The notes beneath the pieces were generated by a model, which was given only the letters and a program-made list of their open reading frames with translations, was not told the origin of the DNA and did no database searches. Positions 1-13,819 of a stretch of 64,000 bases of DNA are shown here, one piece after another; positions within the stretch are counted from its first letter, which is position 1, and every line of letters begins with the position of its first letter. The DNA lies in contig JANTQA010000030.1 of NCBI GenBank assembly GCA_027625915.1, forward strand, positions 2,480,001 through 2,544,000, written 5' to 3'. The stretch comes from Anaeramoeba flamelloides. Lineage: Eukaryota; Metamonada; Anaeramoebidae. Made by a program: the position numbers and the translations under genes.

Positions 1-3000
1 CACCCAAAGGAAATTTAAGCATAAAATTATAGATTTCTCGATTATTCAAGGCAAGTGCATACCCAAATTTTTTTATGTTTAAAAAGCAAAAGCAAAAAAT
101 TGAAAAGAAAAAAAGAAAAAATAAAAAACATATTTGAAATTTAAAAATAGTAAATAAGGAGCAATTAGTAAAAAATAAAAAAAAAAAAAAACAATGGCTA
201 TCTTTTAATTAAGAACACCCAAAATCACAGAAACTATACTTTTGATTAATTTAATTTAATTTGATAATTGATCATGTTTAATTGTTGTAATTCCTTTCTC
301 TTTTTTTTTGATCTCAGTTGTTTTTAACAATTAATATTTTTTAGGTTTGCTTTTTTGTTTTTTAGTTTTGAGTTACTCTCTTATTGTTGTGTTACAGTGT
401 CTTATTATTTAAAAGTAACTACTTGATCCTTTTCATTTGTAATTTCTTTATCCTAATAAAAAGAAAATTCAGCCTGTGAAAAAATTGAAAAAAAATGAAA
501 AATATGTTATTTAAACCGGACACTCATAATTTTCTTAATATATAGTCCCAAACAAAAAATTTAATCTTATTTAAAAATTTCACCAACACAGTTGTTGTGT
601 AAAATTATAAAAAAACAAATGTGTTTAATTATTTTGTAACATAAAAAAAAATTCTTTTGAAATTCAATATACTTTTCTCCAATATAAAATATTAATATTA
701 GCTCAAATCTGTTTTTCATTGGTAACAATATGATAGTGCAGATAACCCATATTGAAAATCTTTAAACGATTACAAATTGTTAACTAATGTTTTTTTTTTT
801 TTCATATTTGGTATTTGATAGATAGGAATACAGATACCCAAACTTACTTCTGATTTAAATTGACTAGAAGGTTAGACCTTTGATTAATATCAAATATTTA
901 AAAATATATTAAATGCACTTGTTTTTAAAATTTCAAAATTTTTACAATTTTTTTGATATAAACAGATGTTTTATTTTCAAAATTCAAAAAATCTATTTAA
1001 CATTGTTTAGACACGAAATTACACAACAATCTCTCAGAATCTTCATAATTCTTTTTTAAAATTTATTTAAAGAATCCTATTTCTTGTTTATCTACAGTTG
1101 CCATCTATTGTTTTTTTCTTTAATTCCTTGAGTCAGCAATGATTTTTCACAGGAGTTAAATTTTCTTAAACAAATTAAAGTATAAATTATCAGCTAGTTA
1201 CACCACTGCAAGTTAATATCTACTTTGAAAATTTTAAATTAAACTATGTTAAAAATATCAAAAAAACTTGAACTTCAAAAAAAAAATGATGAAATTAACT
1301 TTTCCTTTCTAAATAAATTCACATAATTACAGTATAAAGATCTAAGATAAATAAAAATAAAATATAAAATTTAGAAAACTATTTAAGAGTCTCTATCATA
1401 TCTGATAATATAATCGAAAATTGTTACCTTCAAAAAAAATTTAATTCTCTTTATTCAATGAGATTTTAAAAGTAAAAAATAAGTGAAAATACTTTTCTAT
1501 CAAGAATTTATAAGACACTTAATCAATAGGAGCCAATTTTTTTATTTGGCTAATTTTATAGTTCTTTCTCAATTTAAAGAGTGCAAAATTAAAAAATTTC
1601 TTATTTTACAATTTTATTTTTTAACTGATTTTTTTTTCTAAAACAGATCCAGAAAATTATTTTGTGAAATAAAGAATATTGATTTGTAATAATAAAAATT
1701 TTAAGTTGAGATTATCTTCATTAGGTATATTGTAATAAAAATTATTTTAATATTGATCATAAAACTATTTATTCCTGAACACTTAATGGGGATCTTTTAT
1801 TATAACATTTTATCATATCTTAAAAAAAATATAAATAATATTGGTTATAAAGTAACACTATCTTTAAAAGTATTTATTCTAAGTTTTATGATTGTTTTTT
1901 GAAAAAATTAATAAAATAATGGTGATTTTTAAATAATTATATAGGAATTTGTATTCATTGTATAAAATGAATGAGTCACAAATATTAAAATTGATTTATT
2001 AATTTCGGTCTATTGGATGAAATAAAAACTTCACACATATAAAAATATAAAAAAGTTAATAATTACCGATTATTTTTGTTCACAATCAATATAAGATTTG
2101 ATAAATGATTAAAGATCAAAGAGAGTTTTCAACGCAATTAGACTTTTTATAATACTATCCCATTTGAAGAATTTTTCTTTGGTTGATCTTATATTAATTA
2201 TATGTTTTTTAAAAAATGAATATTATTGAGGATCTAAATAAATAATGAAACACAACATTTCGATAAAAAAGGAGTTAATTATTGCACTTTTTGATTCAAT
2301 TGAAAATGATATAATCAATCATTATTTAATGTCAATTTTTTTTCTTTTAATTGATTTTACTTTACCTTTTCAATAATTTCCCAATTAAAAATCCTTTATA
2401 ATTTCATTTCCAATACCCGCCTTTTCAGAAATGGTTTTGTGACTAGTAACTCATTATTTTTTTACCAAATTCAATAGAGTAATTATTTTCAACAGAGTAC
2501 AATTAAACCCGATATACAACTTCATTTGTCAACTTTATAGAAATGAGTTATTCATTTAGAAGAGTTCATTTTCCCAATGATATTTCCAGTCAAAAAATCT
2601 GATTCTGTTTAGTTTGGATTTTTGAAAAAAAAGTTAAAAAGAAAAATTTGCAAAAAAATTGTTATTTTAACGAAATCTCACTTTTTTAAAAGTTCCCAGA
2701 GAGTCTGTATGAATAAATAACCTTGAAATTTTAATCTTATATTGAAAATACAACAAAAATTAATCAAATATTGATCCTTCAAGATCATAAAAAATTGAGC
2801 ATTTGATTTTATTTCACAAATATTTATTAAATATCAGATACTAAAAAGATTAAGTACATATTCTTTTTCAAATTTTAAGAGTATAAAAAACCAATTTAAA
2901 TTATTTAAAACAAGTTATTTGATAAGATTTTTTTTTATGATGTAGTATTAATTTAAAAATTTCTTTTTCTAAATTGAAAATCTTAAAAAATAAACAGAGA

Positions 3001-5417
3001 AACAAAAATAAAATCTATTACAACTTTTAATCTTTGGGTTATTACAAACCCTTTGGAATATCAAGGAATGTATATAAATTATTGATTAAAATAATCATAT
3101 TAAATGAACATTTCTTTTATGTTATAAATTGAATTTTATGAGATTTTTAAAAAAGTATTTTTGGTGAATTTTAATTAGTCAGTTTGATTATTTTTTTGAA
3201 ATATTTTTGTTCAAAAAAAAAGAAAAAATTGTTTCTAAATGTTTTTTTGAATAAACAAATTATTCTTTTTAAAAAGTTTAGAATTATTATTGTTTTTTTT
3301 TTTGGAAATTAAGTAGATTTTTTATATTGAGTTATTTTATCACACTTAGTGTTTTTATTTTTAAAGTATATTTTTGGAAACTAATTTCAAAAAAAAAATA
3401 CGATTTCTTTCTTCTTCAACGAAAATAACATTTTTCATATAATTAAAAAAAAATGCTTGGATTTCAAGCTTTTCAAAAATTTAAAAAATTAATCAAAGTT
3501 TTTAAAACAATAATTTATTTCTGAAAAGAACAATTTAAATTAAGTTTAGTCTTTTAACAATGAGATTTTACATTATTTTCCAATTTCAAGATGCCATAAA
3601 TATTTTTGAATTTGCTATTGAATTTACTTCAAGATTTTTTTTTTAGTTTCGGTGCTTCCTAAATAATTGTGAGGTTTTTTATGTTTCCCCATTAAGTGGT
3701 CAGTACTCTACGAAAAAAAGGTAAAATTTATATAAATTTTATTGATAAAATTCTCTACTTATGAATTTTGTAGATGAAAAGTTACAAAAATTTTTATGGA
3801 TTAAGAAACCCAAAAAAGAACATTTTTTTATATACGATCAAATTTTTTTTCCATTTTTTATGAAAGAGAAAACATTTAAATTCATTTTGATTTTCAGAAT
3901 TATTTATTTTTATATATTTTTTATTACCGTTTTCTTCATTATTGTAATTCAACCTGTCTTATTTGCCAGGAATATTCATATAAAGTTTATTTTTCTTCTT
4001 TTGAGAAAATTCCTTTGGTTAACCAAAAAACAATTTATTCAACATATTAAAATATATTTTTATGCTTTTTAAGAAGTGTAGTTATGAATATTAAAATTTT
4101 AATGTCATTTTCAAATATTACTTTTAATTTTTTTTCAGTAAGATAAAATTTTCTTTTTTCAAAATATAATATTCTTAAAGATATTTTTAAGAAATTAGAT
4201 TAGATCCGAAAAATTTACAATTAATTTTTTTCTGAGAAAATGATTTAAATTGTTATATGGATTCTTGAGAATGAAACTAAAGAAATTAAAAAAAAATAAT
4301 AAAGCTCATAGTTTTTCTGTAATTTTTCATGTATTTTGAGACAAATGACTTTTTTCAAACTTTATTAAATAAAACATTTTTGCTTAATAGATCTCAATTT
4401 AATTGATAAACTTTTGTTAAACTTCTCTCAAAATTTTATTGATTTAATCGCCAATATATCTCAATTATTTTTTAGGGGTGAAATATGAATTGAAAATTAC
4501 ATATTATTAAAATAATAATTACAAAATAAAAAATTTTCTTACAAAATCAAGACTTACCAGCTCAAAACGAAAAATAGGTTTTTACATTTTCAAGAATAAA
4601 CTTAATTATTAATAAAAATACTATTCTACTTTGTTTAATTCAATGCTTGAGACATGTCGACTTTTGGATTTCAAAAAAATAGACTCGTATAAATAAATTA
4701 TTTAAATGAAGTTAACTCATCCATTTCATAAACCAAAACACTAATTATGAAAAAAAATTGTTATTCAAGATCTTAACAAGATTTTAATTTAATTTTTACA
4801 TATTCTACTGCCTTAAAAACTTTTTTGATTTCCTTTTCAAAATTGGTCTAGTTTTTTTTTTTTTTTGACAACAACTCAACGTCGTTAGGTATATGAACAC
4901 AACAAGAATAGCACAACCCATCCAAATACATTCAATACTTTTTAGAACTTTCAGACTGACAGTCATTCAAGATTTCCGTCTCTGATATTCTTTCATATTT
5001 TTTCAAATTTCAAATATTGACCCAAACTTTTATAAAAAAAAAAAGAGTATAAAAAATAAGAATTATCAAAAGATAACCAATTGAATTTAATTGAAATTTT
5101 TGAAAGTTATCGAAAAAGAAAAATATTTGTATACTTTCTATAACCTGAAACCTTTTTATGAAAACCAAAAATTGGAAAGTTGTTTAAATTACATGTTTTC
5201 AAAAGTTTGAATTGTAAAAACTAATAAATTAAAAGTTATTGAATTTTGATCTTGTAATTCCTTTCAAAATTTTGAACAATTTTAAAAAAATAAAAGTGTT
5301 GTCAAGTAAAAAGAGTGACTTTGATTTTTGTGCTTTTTTTTGTCGTTAAAAAACAGAAAAAAAATCATTTTTTTCCAAACAACACGATTTTTTCAATAGG
5401 GATTTTTTTTCAAACTG
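1..5417. other. Gene-poor AT-rich spacer
   Basis: No supportable gene is seen on either strand. The only open frame over 100 codons (3761-4072 +) is Phe/Ile/Lys-dominated and has no motif, so it looks like chance. The stretch about 2085-2480 resembles segments near 28995-29380 and 35375-35740, and about 2460-2880 resembles 8230-8640, so part of this spacer is old dispersed repeat. Poly-A and poly-T runs are frequent. Confidence 0.6.
2085..2480 (+). repeat. Degenerate dispersed repeat, copy 1 (family D)
   Basis: By-eye alignment links this stretch with about 28995-29380 and 35375-35740. Shared landmarks in the same order are a 'TTTATAATACTATC'-like motif and a 'TTTTAATTGATTTTAC'-like motif, then a 'CCCTTTTCACTTT'-like or equivalent segment. 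No coding content or clean terminal repeats were found. The boundaries are approximate. Confidence 0.35.
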
Positions 5418-5966
5418 ATGATGAAGCTGCTTGTTGCTATCCTTTTTTCTTTAATATTTGTCATTATTTCATGTGTTTTGTACTTACTTTTAGAATATTA
5501 TGACGATAATTTCTTTATTTTAAGCATCAGTTTCCAAATTGGGTGGTACATTGGGTTACTCTTTGGATTTTTCTCAAAGACTTTTCTTCTCGTTATAACA
5601 ATTTTGCTAATACTTTTTATCTCCTTTGTTTATTTGAAGCTTGTTGTCAAGGGGAAAACTGCGTCCTACAGACAAAAAACTTATCAACAATATTCCTTTG
5701 AAGAAAGGCAATCTGGCTTGTTTAATACCCCAAGAAGATCTGCACATGACGAAGCAATTGGTAGGTATGACCCCATTTCCGGCAGGGTGATGTACTACTC
5801 GATTCAGGCATGGTTTTATCTTGAAAAGTTAGCGCTTATCACAAGAAATCTTCGTGCGAAATTTGCTCTTTTTTATCCTTCAATGGTTGCTGGTATTTTA
5901 GCTTCATATTTCTTTTGGATTTCTTTCAAAAAAACACCAGTCGTTCTACACCATTCAATAAATTAA
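5418..5966 (+). CDS. Small multi-pass membrane protein, unknown function
   Basis: This 182-residue single-exon frame is clearly more GC-rich and codon-like than its surroundings. It starts with Met-Met-Lys followed by a hydrophobic helix (about residues 4-26), which could be a signal anchor. Further hydrophobic segments lie near 31-52 and 54-77. A polar loop (about 80-150) holds Tyr-Arg-Gln and a 'GRYDPISGR' stretch, and one more hydrophobic helix (about 152-168) precedes a short tail. Three or four membrane passes are therefore likely. An AATAAA-like sequence overlaps the stop region. I do not recognise the family. A longer ORF starting at 5315 is in another frame and is not chosen. It could also be an exon of a larger spliced gene, but no neighbouring exon was evident. 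Confidence 0.6.
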   Translation: MMKLLVAILFSLIFVIISCVLYLLLEYYDDNFFILSISFQIGWYIGLLFGFFSKTFLLVITILLILFISFVYLKLVVKGKTASYRQKTYQQYSFEERQSGLFNTPRRSAHDEAIGRYDPISGRVMYYSIQAWFYLEKLALITRNLRAKFALFYPSMVAGILASYFFWISFKKTPVVLHHSIN

Positions 5967-8900
5967 TAAAATGACTCAAACTTTTGGTTCGTGTGTCCTT
6001 CTTGCTGTTTTTTTTATTTGATGTTACATGCAAAAACAAAAGATTGAAATATTTTCTTTTGTTAATCTTGACGGTTACTTGATTAAAAACATTCTTTTAT
6101 TGTGAGGCAAGGTTACTTCATTTTGTTTACAAATATTTTATTGTGTAAAGCACAAAAACAAAAAGCTACTTTCTAGCTTTATTTCAAGCACAATTCTTGA
6201 AAATAACAAAAAAATCCAAATGAGAAAAAGTTTTATTAGCGGAGAAATTATTTTATCTGTCCACTCTGACCGAAACATTAATTTAAATAAACTTTAGTTG
6301 GGAAATTAAGCTTTATGGGAAGAATTTTGTTGGGTGTCTTTAGTTTTCTTGAATTAAATTGACTATTAATTAACTTTGCATGATATTGTTTTTTCACTTA
6401 ATTTTTGTGTGATTGTCACTTGACAAAAAATATTACTTAATTTAAAGTGTCAACAATAACAAGGAAACCCAACACAATAAAAAAGTGTTTTTTTTTATTG
6501 TAATTTAAGTACCTCAACTCCACCTCTGATAATACTTAGTTATTGTAATATTTTACTTTTACTTTTCCATAAGTTTTTTAATTCTGAAGAAATTGGACTA
6601 AAAATTACCCACTTGAAGTAAAAACGAAGATAAATAAAAAAAGGAAAAAAAATAGATCCTTGCCAAGATTGGTATAAAAAGGAAATTAATGGTTTTTAGG
6701 AAGAAAGTACATTTTACCATTTTGAATAATTTTAATTGTGTAAACATTACTGAAAAAATTTTTTAGAGTAATACCAGATATTGAAACTTTAAAACCAAAA
6801 CATCATTTGCTGCTCTATTCGTGAAAAGAAAACCAAAGTAATTCAGAGTTCTATCTTTCATTTTTCGATTTTTTGAACATTTTATTTAGATTATGAAATT
6901 TTGAGTTATATTAAATTAGGTTTTATAACTAGAAAGTGTTTATACCTTTGAATAAAATTAATCAAAGAGTAAACCAAGAAAATATACTTGAAAAAGATAT
7001 GTCTTTGAAATGAATATTTACCTTTAGAAGACCAAAACCAAAGTTACATTTCCAAATAAATTTATAGAAGGAAAAAAAAAATTGATAAAAGCTTATTTTT
7101 GAAGATTTGTTTTCTTTATCTTCTTAGATTGCATGAATCCACACAATTTGTAATGTTGAATTTCTTGCACCATAACTTTTTAATATTATTTTAAAAATAT
7201 ATTTTTTACTAATTTATTTCCAAAATTGTTTTTTCAAATATTTTTATCAAGCAAAACCATAATAAAGAATACTGTTTCAAAAATTAAAATAAAGGGGTTC
7301 AATTCTTGTATTCAAAAAAACAGTTACAAAAGATTCAACCCAAAGAAAAAGAAAAACTCAATAACAAATTTCAATCAGATTCAGAAATATTTAAAGTTTC
7401 TCCATTTAGTCAAAACTACATTATTATAAAATTAACAAATGTAAATAAATCCAATAAATCTTAATTTAAAAAGAAGAGGAATTTAATAAATATCCTATTT
7501 TCGGGACATAAACTAGAATTAGACAAATTAAATGAAAATAGGATTTTTAAATCCATTTTGGAAAATTCTTAAGAAATAAAAAGTAATTTATTTTTCAAAA
7601 ATTTTACAAACAAAAGTATTTTCATGAAGAATTAAAAACAAAACCAATTAAAGAAGAAGTAATTGTATCAAATTTTACAGATAAGATCAAGAAATAAATG
7701 ATATATTTATTTTTTTTTTGATCAATTTTTATCATTTTTTGGAATTTCATTTTTTAGCATTGGTATGAAAATATATTATACTAGGGACTTATGCCACTCT
7801 AGTATTTATTAAAATATCAATATATTTAGTTAAAGAAATAATTTGAAGTGTTTATTTTCATATAAATTATGATTTTCAAAATTTGAAAAATGTACTTCCA
7901 CCCCTTAAAGTATTTTCTGGTAAAAGTTAAAATTTAAAAGTATCCCAAACAAGAGTAAAAAAATGGTAAAATTTATTTAGGATAACTTGCAGAAATTATT
8001 ATATGTTTATACATTTGAAACGGTAATTAAGTAATTATAAAATCAAATTTTGGCTTGATTTAAAAAGGAAAAAAAGTTGATAATTTTTTAAAGATGGAAA
8101 ATTTATTATTTTTTGATGAAGAAATTCACTTGGTTTGTAAGTTTAACTGGGTTTATCGAACTCTTTCAATATCCTTTTTATAGAAAATTTTTCTCATTTT
8201 AACCTAAAATATTAGTCCTCATAAGACACTAGTAACCCATATTTATTTATCCCCTATAACATAAAAAAGGTAAAAGGAAACTTATTATCACAAAGATATA
8301 AACAAACCTGATAAATCAGCGAATTTATCAACTTTAAAAGAGTTGTATTTTTCACAATTAAAATTTCACGAAAAAAGATCAGATACTTTTTAGGTTTGGA
8401 TTTTTGAATAAAAAAAGAAAAAGAAAAGCTTACATAATCATATTATTATGAAAAATTCTCGCTTTTACTAATTTCTGAGAGTCTGACTGAAAAAATAATA
8501 AGTGAAAAAATTAATTTTAATTTATAAACTATAAGAAAAATACATTTGATATTGAATCCAGGAAGATTTTAAAAAAGAAATATAATTTTTTAATGTTTAA
8601 TAAATAGAACAAAAGTTTAAATTCCACTTTATTTCCACTTTAAATTAATTTTCTAACGAGTAATTTAAGTTAAAATTATAATTTTCGTGGTTCAAGAGAA
8701 AATAAAATTCAAATAATAATAAGAAAAAAAATTAAAATCAAATAATAAAAAAAAAAAAAAATTGGAAAGGAGTTATTCGAGGCAATTGTTAGAAAATAAA
8801 AAATAAAAAACAATATTACACTGTAATTAAGTAAACCCAAAATCACAGACATGATACTTTTGGTTGGGCTAATTAAATGTAATTATTGACCTCGAAAGAT

Positions 8901-10218
8901 CCTTTGGGAAGGTGTTGTTTAACTTCTTTAATTTCTTTTTACTTTTTTAATAGTATTTTTGACTTAAAAAATATTATTATTTTATCTCTACCTTTTGATT
9001 TTTATTTTCAAGTTACTCATACTTTTGTGTTTCATATTCAAATTTGAACAAGTAACAACATAATCTCTTTTCTTTCTAACTCTGGTCACCAATAAAAATA
9101 CAATTATGCCGAAAAAGGGGGTTCAATTCTTTAATATTAAAGAAGTCTAATCGCTTCAAAATTATTTTGTATATAAAAAACTTTTCATGAAAACTAATTG
9201 ATTTTTTATTGACTTTTTAGCAAAAAAATAATTTTGTTACAATATGGTTTTAAAAAAATGACCGAATAATGATTTGGAGTCATTTTTATTTGTGTATTTT
9301 TTTTTTTTTTTTTTTTAAATTATAAACAATATCACAATCAAGATTAAAAAATTGCTGATAATTTTATTACACAAATTAGTAAAAAATAACAAATTTACTG
9401 ATCTCAAAATATTTTATTTTGAATGGAGTTAAAAAAATTAAATAAACTATATAAAGATAAAAAATTCTTTTTTTCTCTAACGTAAAAATCCATTTCAAAA
9501 CAATTTACTATATAATACCCATTCTTTTTACACTAATGTTTTTTTGATTTTTATTATATATAATCCAAAAAAGAGAATCTAAATTTGAATTAATGAAAAA
9601 TTGAAAATTTTACTAATCCCAATTCCAAGATGTTGTGTCCATTTATATACTTATTTATTAATGTACCCACGACCCGAGTTGATAGGATGAATAAAAATAA
9701 TGAAAACCAATAATAAAAACCTTCTGATTAAAATAATATAATGGAATATTTATTAATTATAATGAGAATAGAATAAATAAATAATACAATATACATACAC
9801 ATTCACATACGCATACATTAATAATTATTTATACTTATATTTACATATATGCCTATGTATTTTTTGTGTATTGATAAGTTTGTTTGATATTTGTATAATT
9901 TAGAAAAAAAATATTATTTATAATTTTACAAGTTCAAAAAAATAAAAAAAAAAAAAAACTACAAATTATTCTTTTTAAAAAAATAAAATCTTCATTCTAT
10001 GAATTTTTAAAAAATCATTGTTCAAGTTGTTTGAAAAAGCTGTGACCAAAAAAATTTCCAGTCAAATGCTGAAAAAGTGTTGGTTGAAGTATGTCAACTG
10101 TGTTATAGTTTCCTTTAAAAACTTTTTTTTATCACACACTTTATTTAAAATACCACTCTGGCAATGTTGATGTAAAGGATAAAAAATACATAATTCCAAA
10201 ACATGAATAAATCAGGTT
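5967..10218. other. Gene-poor spacer between membrane-protein and BTB genes
   Basis: No convincing gene. An ORF at 7226-7429 (+) is Lys/Asn-rich with no recognisable motif and is probably not real. About 8230-8640 resembles about 2460-2880, so it is likely an old repeat copy. CA/TA-rich simple sequence lies near 9780-9850. The rest is homopolymer-rich AT DNA. Confidence 0.55.
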
Positions 10219-11739
10219 CTAAATGGTTGAAGCGTATTGTACAGTATTAGCTATTATCATGGCCCCGTCTGTTGAAGTCAGCCAATAGTTACCATTTGTC
10301 GAGATTTCGTCTGAGATTGGCCAAATATTTAGGACAACGACTGCACCAAAATCGTCTTCCTTTCTGTTTTCAGCGATCAGAACGTTGCCGTCTTCATATC
10401 TTGCGATTACTGTTGATCCTGTTTGTATATTTTTTGCATCTATCCGATAGCTAAATTTGCCGCCATTAAAGCTGGTTACTTCCTTCATGATTGGATGTTC
10501 GGAAACTTCCACTTTCCCGATGTGCGACTCCTGATGGGAAATGACTCTGCCCTTCATTATTGGCAGAAACCCTTCATTCACGATCCGGCCTTTCAAATTC
10601 CTGCCGTATTCTCCGTTTTCTAAGGCAAAAATGGAGCAAATGACCAGCCCTCGGTTCGTCTCGACATAATCGGCCAATACGTTCCCCATTTCCACGGGGT
10701 CCTTAAAGGGGTCGCAGCTGAAAACAAAAATGGAGTCATAGTCTTTAATCTCCTCAAGCGTCGGGATCCTTCTCGAGACGTCCATGGATGTCACCTGCGA
10801 GATCCCCTGGTGCTTAATTGAATTAATGACATCCCGCTTGTATTGCTCTCTTGTCTCCGACACCAGCACTAGGACATTTATTTCGTCGACTCTTAATTTC
10901 TCGCGCGTGACAAGAACCTTTCTTGACTTCTCGCTGTTCGAGCCGATTTGGTTTTCATATTTGTCTGCAATTTCTAAACACCGTTTAAAGATCATTTCTA
11001 AATCATACATTTGTGAGTTGTAAATTTCCTTGAGTCCAGAAAGCCCAAGCAAGTCCAGCCGAATTAGTTTGGGCAAATTGCCCAATGCCTTCCGAATGTT
11101 TTTCGGTGTTGGCTTTATTTTTCTTTTCAAACACAAATACTTGCCCCTCGAAACCAATAATTGGAAAAGCCTCTGCTCGGAGATAAACAAATTGTCGGAC
11201 TGCAAAATAAATTCGGTTGTTTGCTCGCTGATCTTGTCAAACAGTTTGTCTCGCGAGAAGATGGTCTTCGATTTACGCTCAATATAATGGATCGCCGTGA
11301 CAATCAGTTCATGCTGCTTGAACTTAATGGCCTTCTCAAGCAGCCTCAAGGCCGTTCGGGTGGTAAACGTCTTGACAATGGACGTCAAACAGATTTGCTT
11401 CAGCTCCTGCATGTCGAATTTGTCGGCTGCATACAGGATTTCTGGTGTAATTTCCGGATCCAATTCAATGTCACGCAAGTAGCTAAAGTGCAGGATCGCT
11501 AAAAAGGCCTTCGGCTCCAAATCGGCAATAACAACCTGTGAAATCTCTTGGTTCTTTTGTGAAACCTCAGACCAATTGCCAGTAAAAAACATGTTTTTCC
11601 ACAGGATCGAACTGATCGCCAAGATGGTCTTATGCCCATACATTTCGATTTTGTTCTTGCCGACTATAAACTTGACATCTGCAATCTCGGGGTTATTGAT
11701 TAATGATTTTAATTTGGAATTGATCGGTGTGATTTCCAT
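10219..11739 (-). CDS. BTB/BACK protein with C-terminal Rossmann-like domain
   Basis: A complete 506-residue single-exon gene. Residues about 10-120 form a BTB/POZ domain: 'ADVKFIVGKNKIEMYGHK' followed by 'ILAISS' and 'FLAILHFSYLRDIEL' match the family pattern of buried hydrophobics and the conserved Gly-His-Lys. Residues about 120-240 look like a BACK helical region ('DKFDMQELKQICL'). Residues about 285-505 read like an alpha/beta fold with an initial strand ('INVLVLVSE'), a Val-rich strand ('SIFVFSCDPF') and 'RGLVICSIFAL', similar in rhythm to glutamine-amidotransferase/ThuA-like Rossmann folds. I see no catalytic Cys-His-Glu triad. BTB-BACK proteins often serve as Cul3 adaptors, so a substrate-adaptor role is inferred. 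Its GC content is visibly higher than all neighbours. The start is Met-Glu-Ile at 11739, with no upstream in-frame alternative that resembles BTB. Confidence 0.85.
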   Translation of the reverse strand: MEITPINSKLKSLINNPEIADVKFIVGKNKIEMYGHKTILAISSILWKNMFFTGNWSEVSQKNQEISQVVIADLEPKAFLAILHFSYLRDIELDPEITPEILYAADKFDMQELKQICLTSIVKTFTTRTALRLLEKAIKFKQHELIVTAIHYIERKSKTIFSRDKLFDKISEQTTEFILQSDNLFISEQRLFQLLVSRGKYLCLKRKIKPTPKNIRKALGNLPKLIRLDLLGLSGLKEIYNSQMYDLEMIFKRCLEIADKYENQIGSNSEKSRKVLVTREKLRVDEINVLVLVSETREQYKRDVINSIKHQGISQVTSMDVSRRIPTLEEIKDYDSIFVFSCDPFKDPVEMGNVLADYVETNRGLVICSIFALENGEYGRNLKGRIVNEGFLPIMKGRVISHQESHIGKVEVSEHPIMKEVTSFNGGKFSYRIDAKNIQTGSTVIARYEDGNVLIAENRKEDDFGAVVVLNIWPISDEISTNGNYWLTSTDGAMIIANTVQYASTI

Positions 11740-13303
11740 TTCCTTTGTTTTTTTGTTTTGTTTTTATTATTGTTCGGCGGATTCGGAAAAAAATGAAATA
11801 AATCATTCAAAATTGCAAAAAATAAATTTTGGGTTTTTGAATTTTGGCAAATAGATGTCAAATTGTGGTTATTAAAAAGAACAGTGCCTGTTGGGTTGTT
11901 TTGAAACAGACCTTCAAATTGTTTTTTGTAAAAAGTTTAACTGGAGTTTTTCTATTTTTGAAATTTGGTTGTTATTTTTATGATCAGTTATAAATTACTT
12001 GTCTGATTTATAAATCGAAAAAGAAAGAATACCAAACCCAATAGATTGTTTTGCTCAACTAGTACAAGTAATTTATATATTTTATTAAATTAACCAAGCA
12101 CAATAGTTTTGATAAAAAAGAGGATCTCTATATATCAACTCTACAACAACGATTCATGAAAAATAGTCAGTTATTTGAGACCAGAAATAAATAACCGAGA
12201 CATATAAAATTTTTTGATTATTGAAAAAATACAAATATTTTCTCGTGAATTATTTGAATGAAAGTGAAACTTTTCGGAGAGAGAATGGAGTAAATTTTGA
12301 GAAAATGTGACCCAATTTTCTGAAAAGTGAGTTTTTCAAAGTTTTAAACACTCTTTGATAACAATTATCTTGCAGTATTTCTGAAAATCTACAGTAACGT
12401 CAGTAAATGTGAGTGTTCGTACTACTTTTTCTGATTACTAATACATTTGTTTACTAACTTTAATGTTGAGTAAAGAAATCTTGAAAAAAATATTCTATTT
12501 TGTTTCATAATATATTATTTGGGCAAAAACATTTTCCTCAACTAAAATGCAAAATTTACTGTATTGAAAAAGTTCGAAAATCAAAATCTTATTGGGAATC
12601 TTACAATTTACTTCATTTTAAAATATTCCAGATTTGATGCCAACAACTTCAATTTACTTTCAGATTAAGTAGAAAGTAAGAGAAGTAAGATCTCAAGTAA
12701 ATCGATTTTACTATTATTTTTCAATTAAAAAATTAAAATTTTTAATTCACAAGCCAAAAATATTTTTCTAGTTTATAAGCCGAAGTAAATACTAAGATCT
12801 TTACAACATCGTTTAGAAATGATACTTTAAGATAATACTCAAACTTCCTTAGTTAACTCTAAGACAAAATTTTTACTCTGGTAATTTGATTGTAACAGTA
12901 ATAATTAATATCCATTTTGAGAAATTGAAATAAAAATTTTCATTTATTAATTGGAAAATAAAAGTATATTTTTATTGTTTTGCTCAAGAATTTCATTCAA
13001 TATTGTTATCAATAATTGTTTTTTTTTTCATAAAAATCCATCAAAATAGTAATATTTTGACTTTCCTTGAATTGGTATTCTTTTAAAATCATGATAATAG
13101 GCTCTGCTATTATGTTTCAATCTCTACAGTGTATAAAATATCTTTTTTCTTTTTTTGTTTTTATTGAAATATAAGGGAGGAATTTAGAATTCCTCATGTT
13201 TACCCGAATAACTAAACTTGAAAATATATTTTTTCGATCAACTAATTGGCAAAACTTTTAATACAATTCAATGGAATACCTGTTATTTAACAGTGAATCA
13301 AAC

Positions 13304-13329
13304 TTTTTTTTTTTTTTTTTTTTTTTTTT
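13304..13329. repeat. Poly-T tract (26)
   Basis: Uninterrupted T run. Similar long runs occur at 44265-44290, 48833-48859 and about 58328-58349. Confidence 0.9.
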
Positions 13330-13819
13330 ACATTTCTATAATTTTAAAATATCAATTTTGTGATATATGTGACTCAAATACCAAAAGAAGTTAAATTTTG
13401 AATTTAATTTATTTTTGAATAATTTCAATATCAAAATATTACTGTTGAAATGCAACTTTATTGTTTTTTTAAAAAATCTATCCCCTATCTTTATTTCTCA
13501 ATAAAAAAAAAAATACTAAAACCAGTAGAAAAAATTTAATATCTAAAGTCAAAGTTTTCTTGAAATACCTTAATACAATATTTTATGAAAATTTCCAAAG
13601 TACTTGAATTTTCTTGAATTTGAAAAACATTTGTTCCAAAAAGATAGTTACAAAAAGAATGAAAATTTCATTTTTTCTTCTTTTCAAATCTTAACAATTT
13701 AACATTTATTGGAAAAATTATAAATTATTTTTTTTTTGTGCTAAAACTAAAAATTTTATATTAATAAAATTTTATCAAACAGCAATTCAAGTCAGATAAA
13801 AAAAATTGAAAAAAAAAAA

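Noticed and set aside
3761-4072. 103-codon Phe/Ile/Lys ORF resembling a membrane protein
   Set aside because: Composition is what random AT-rich DNA gives. There is no motif and no rise in GC compared with flanks.
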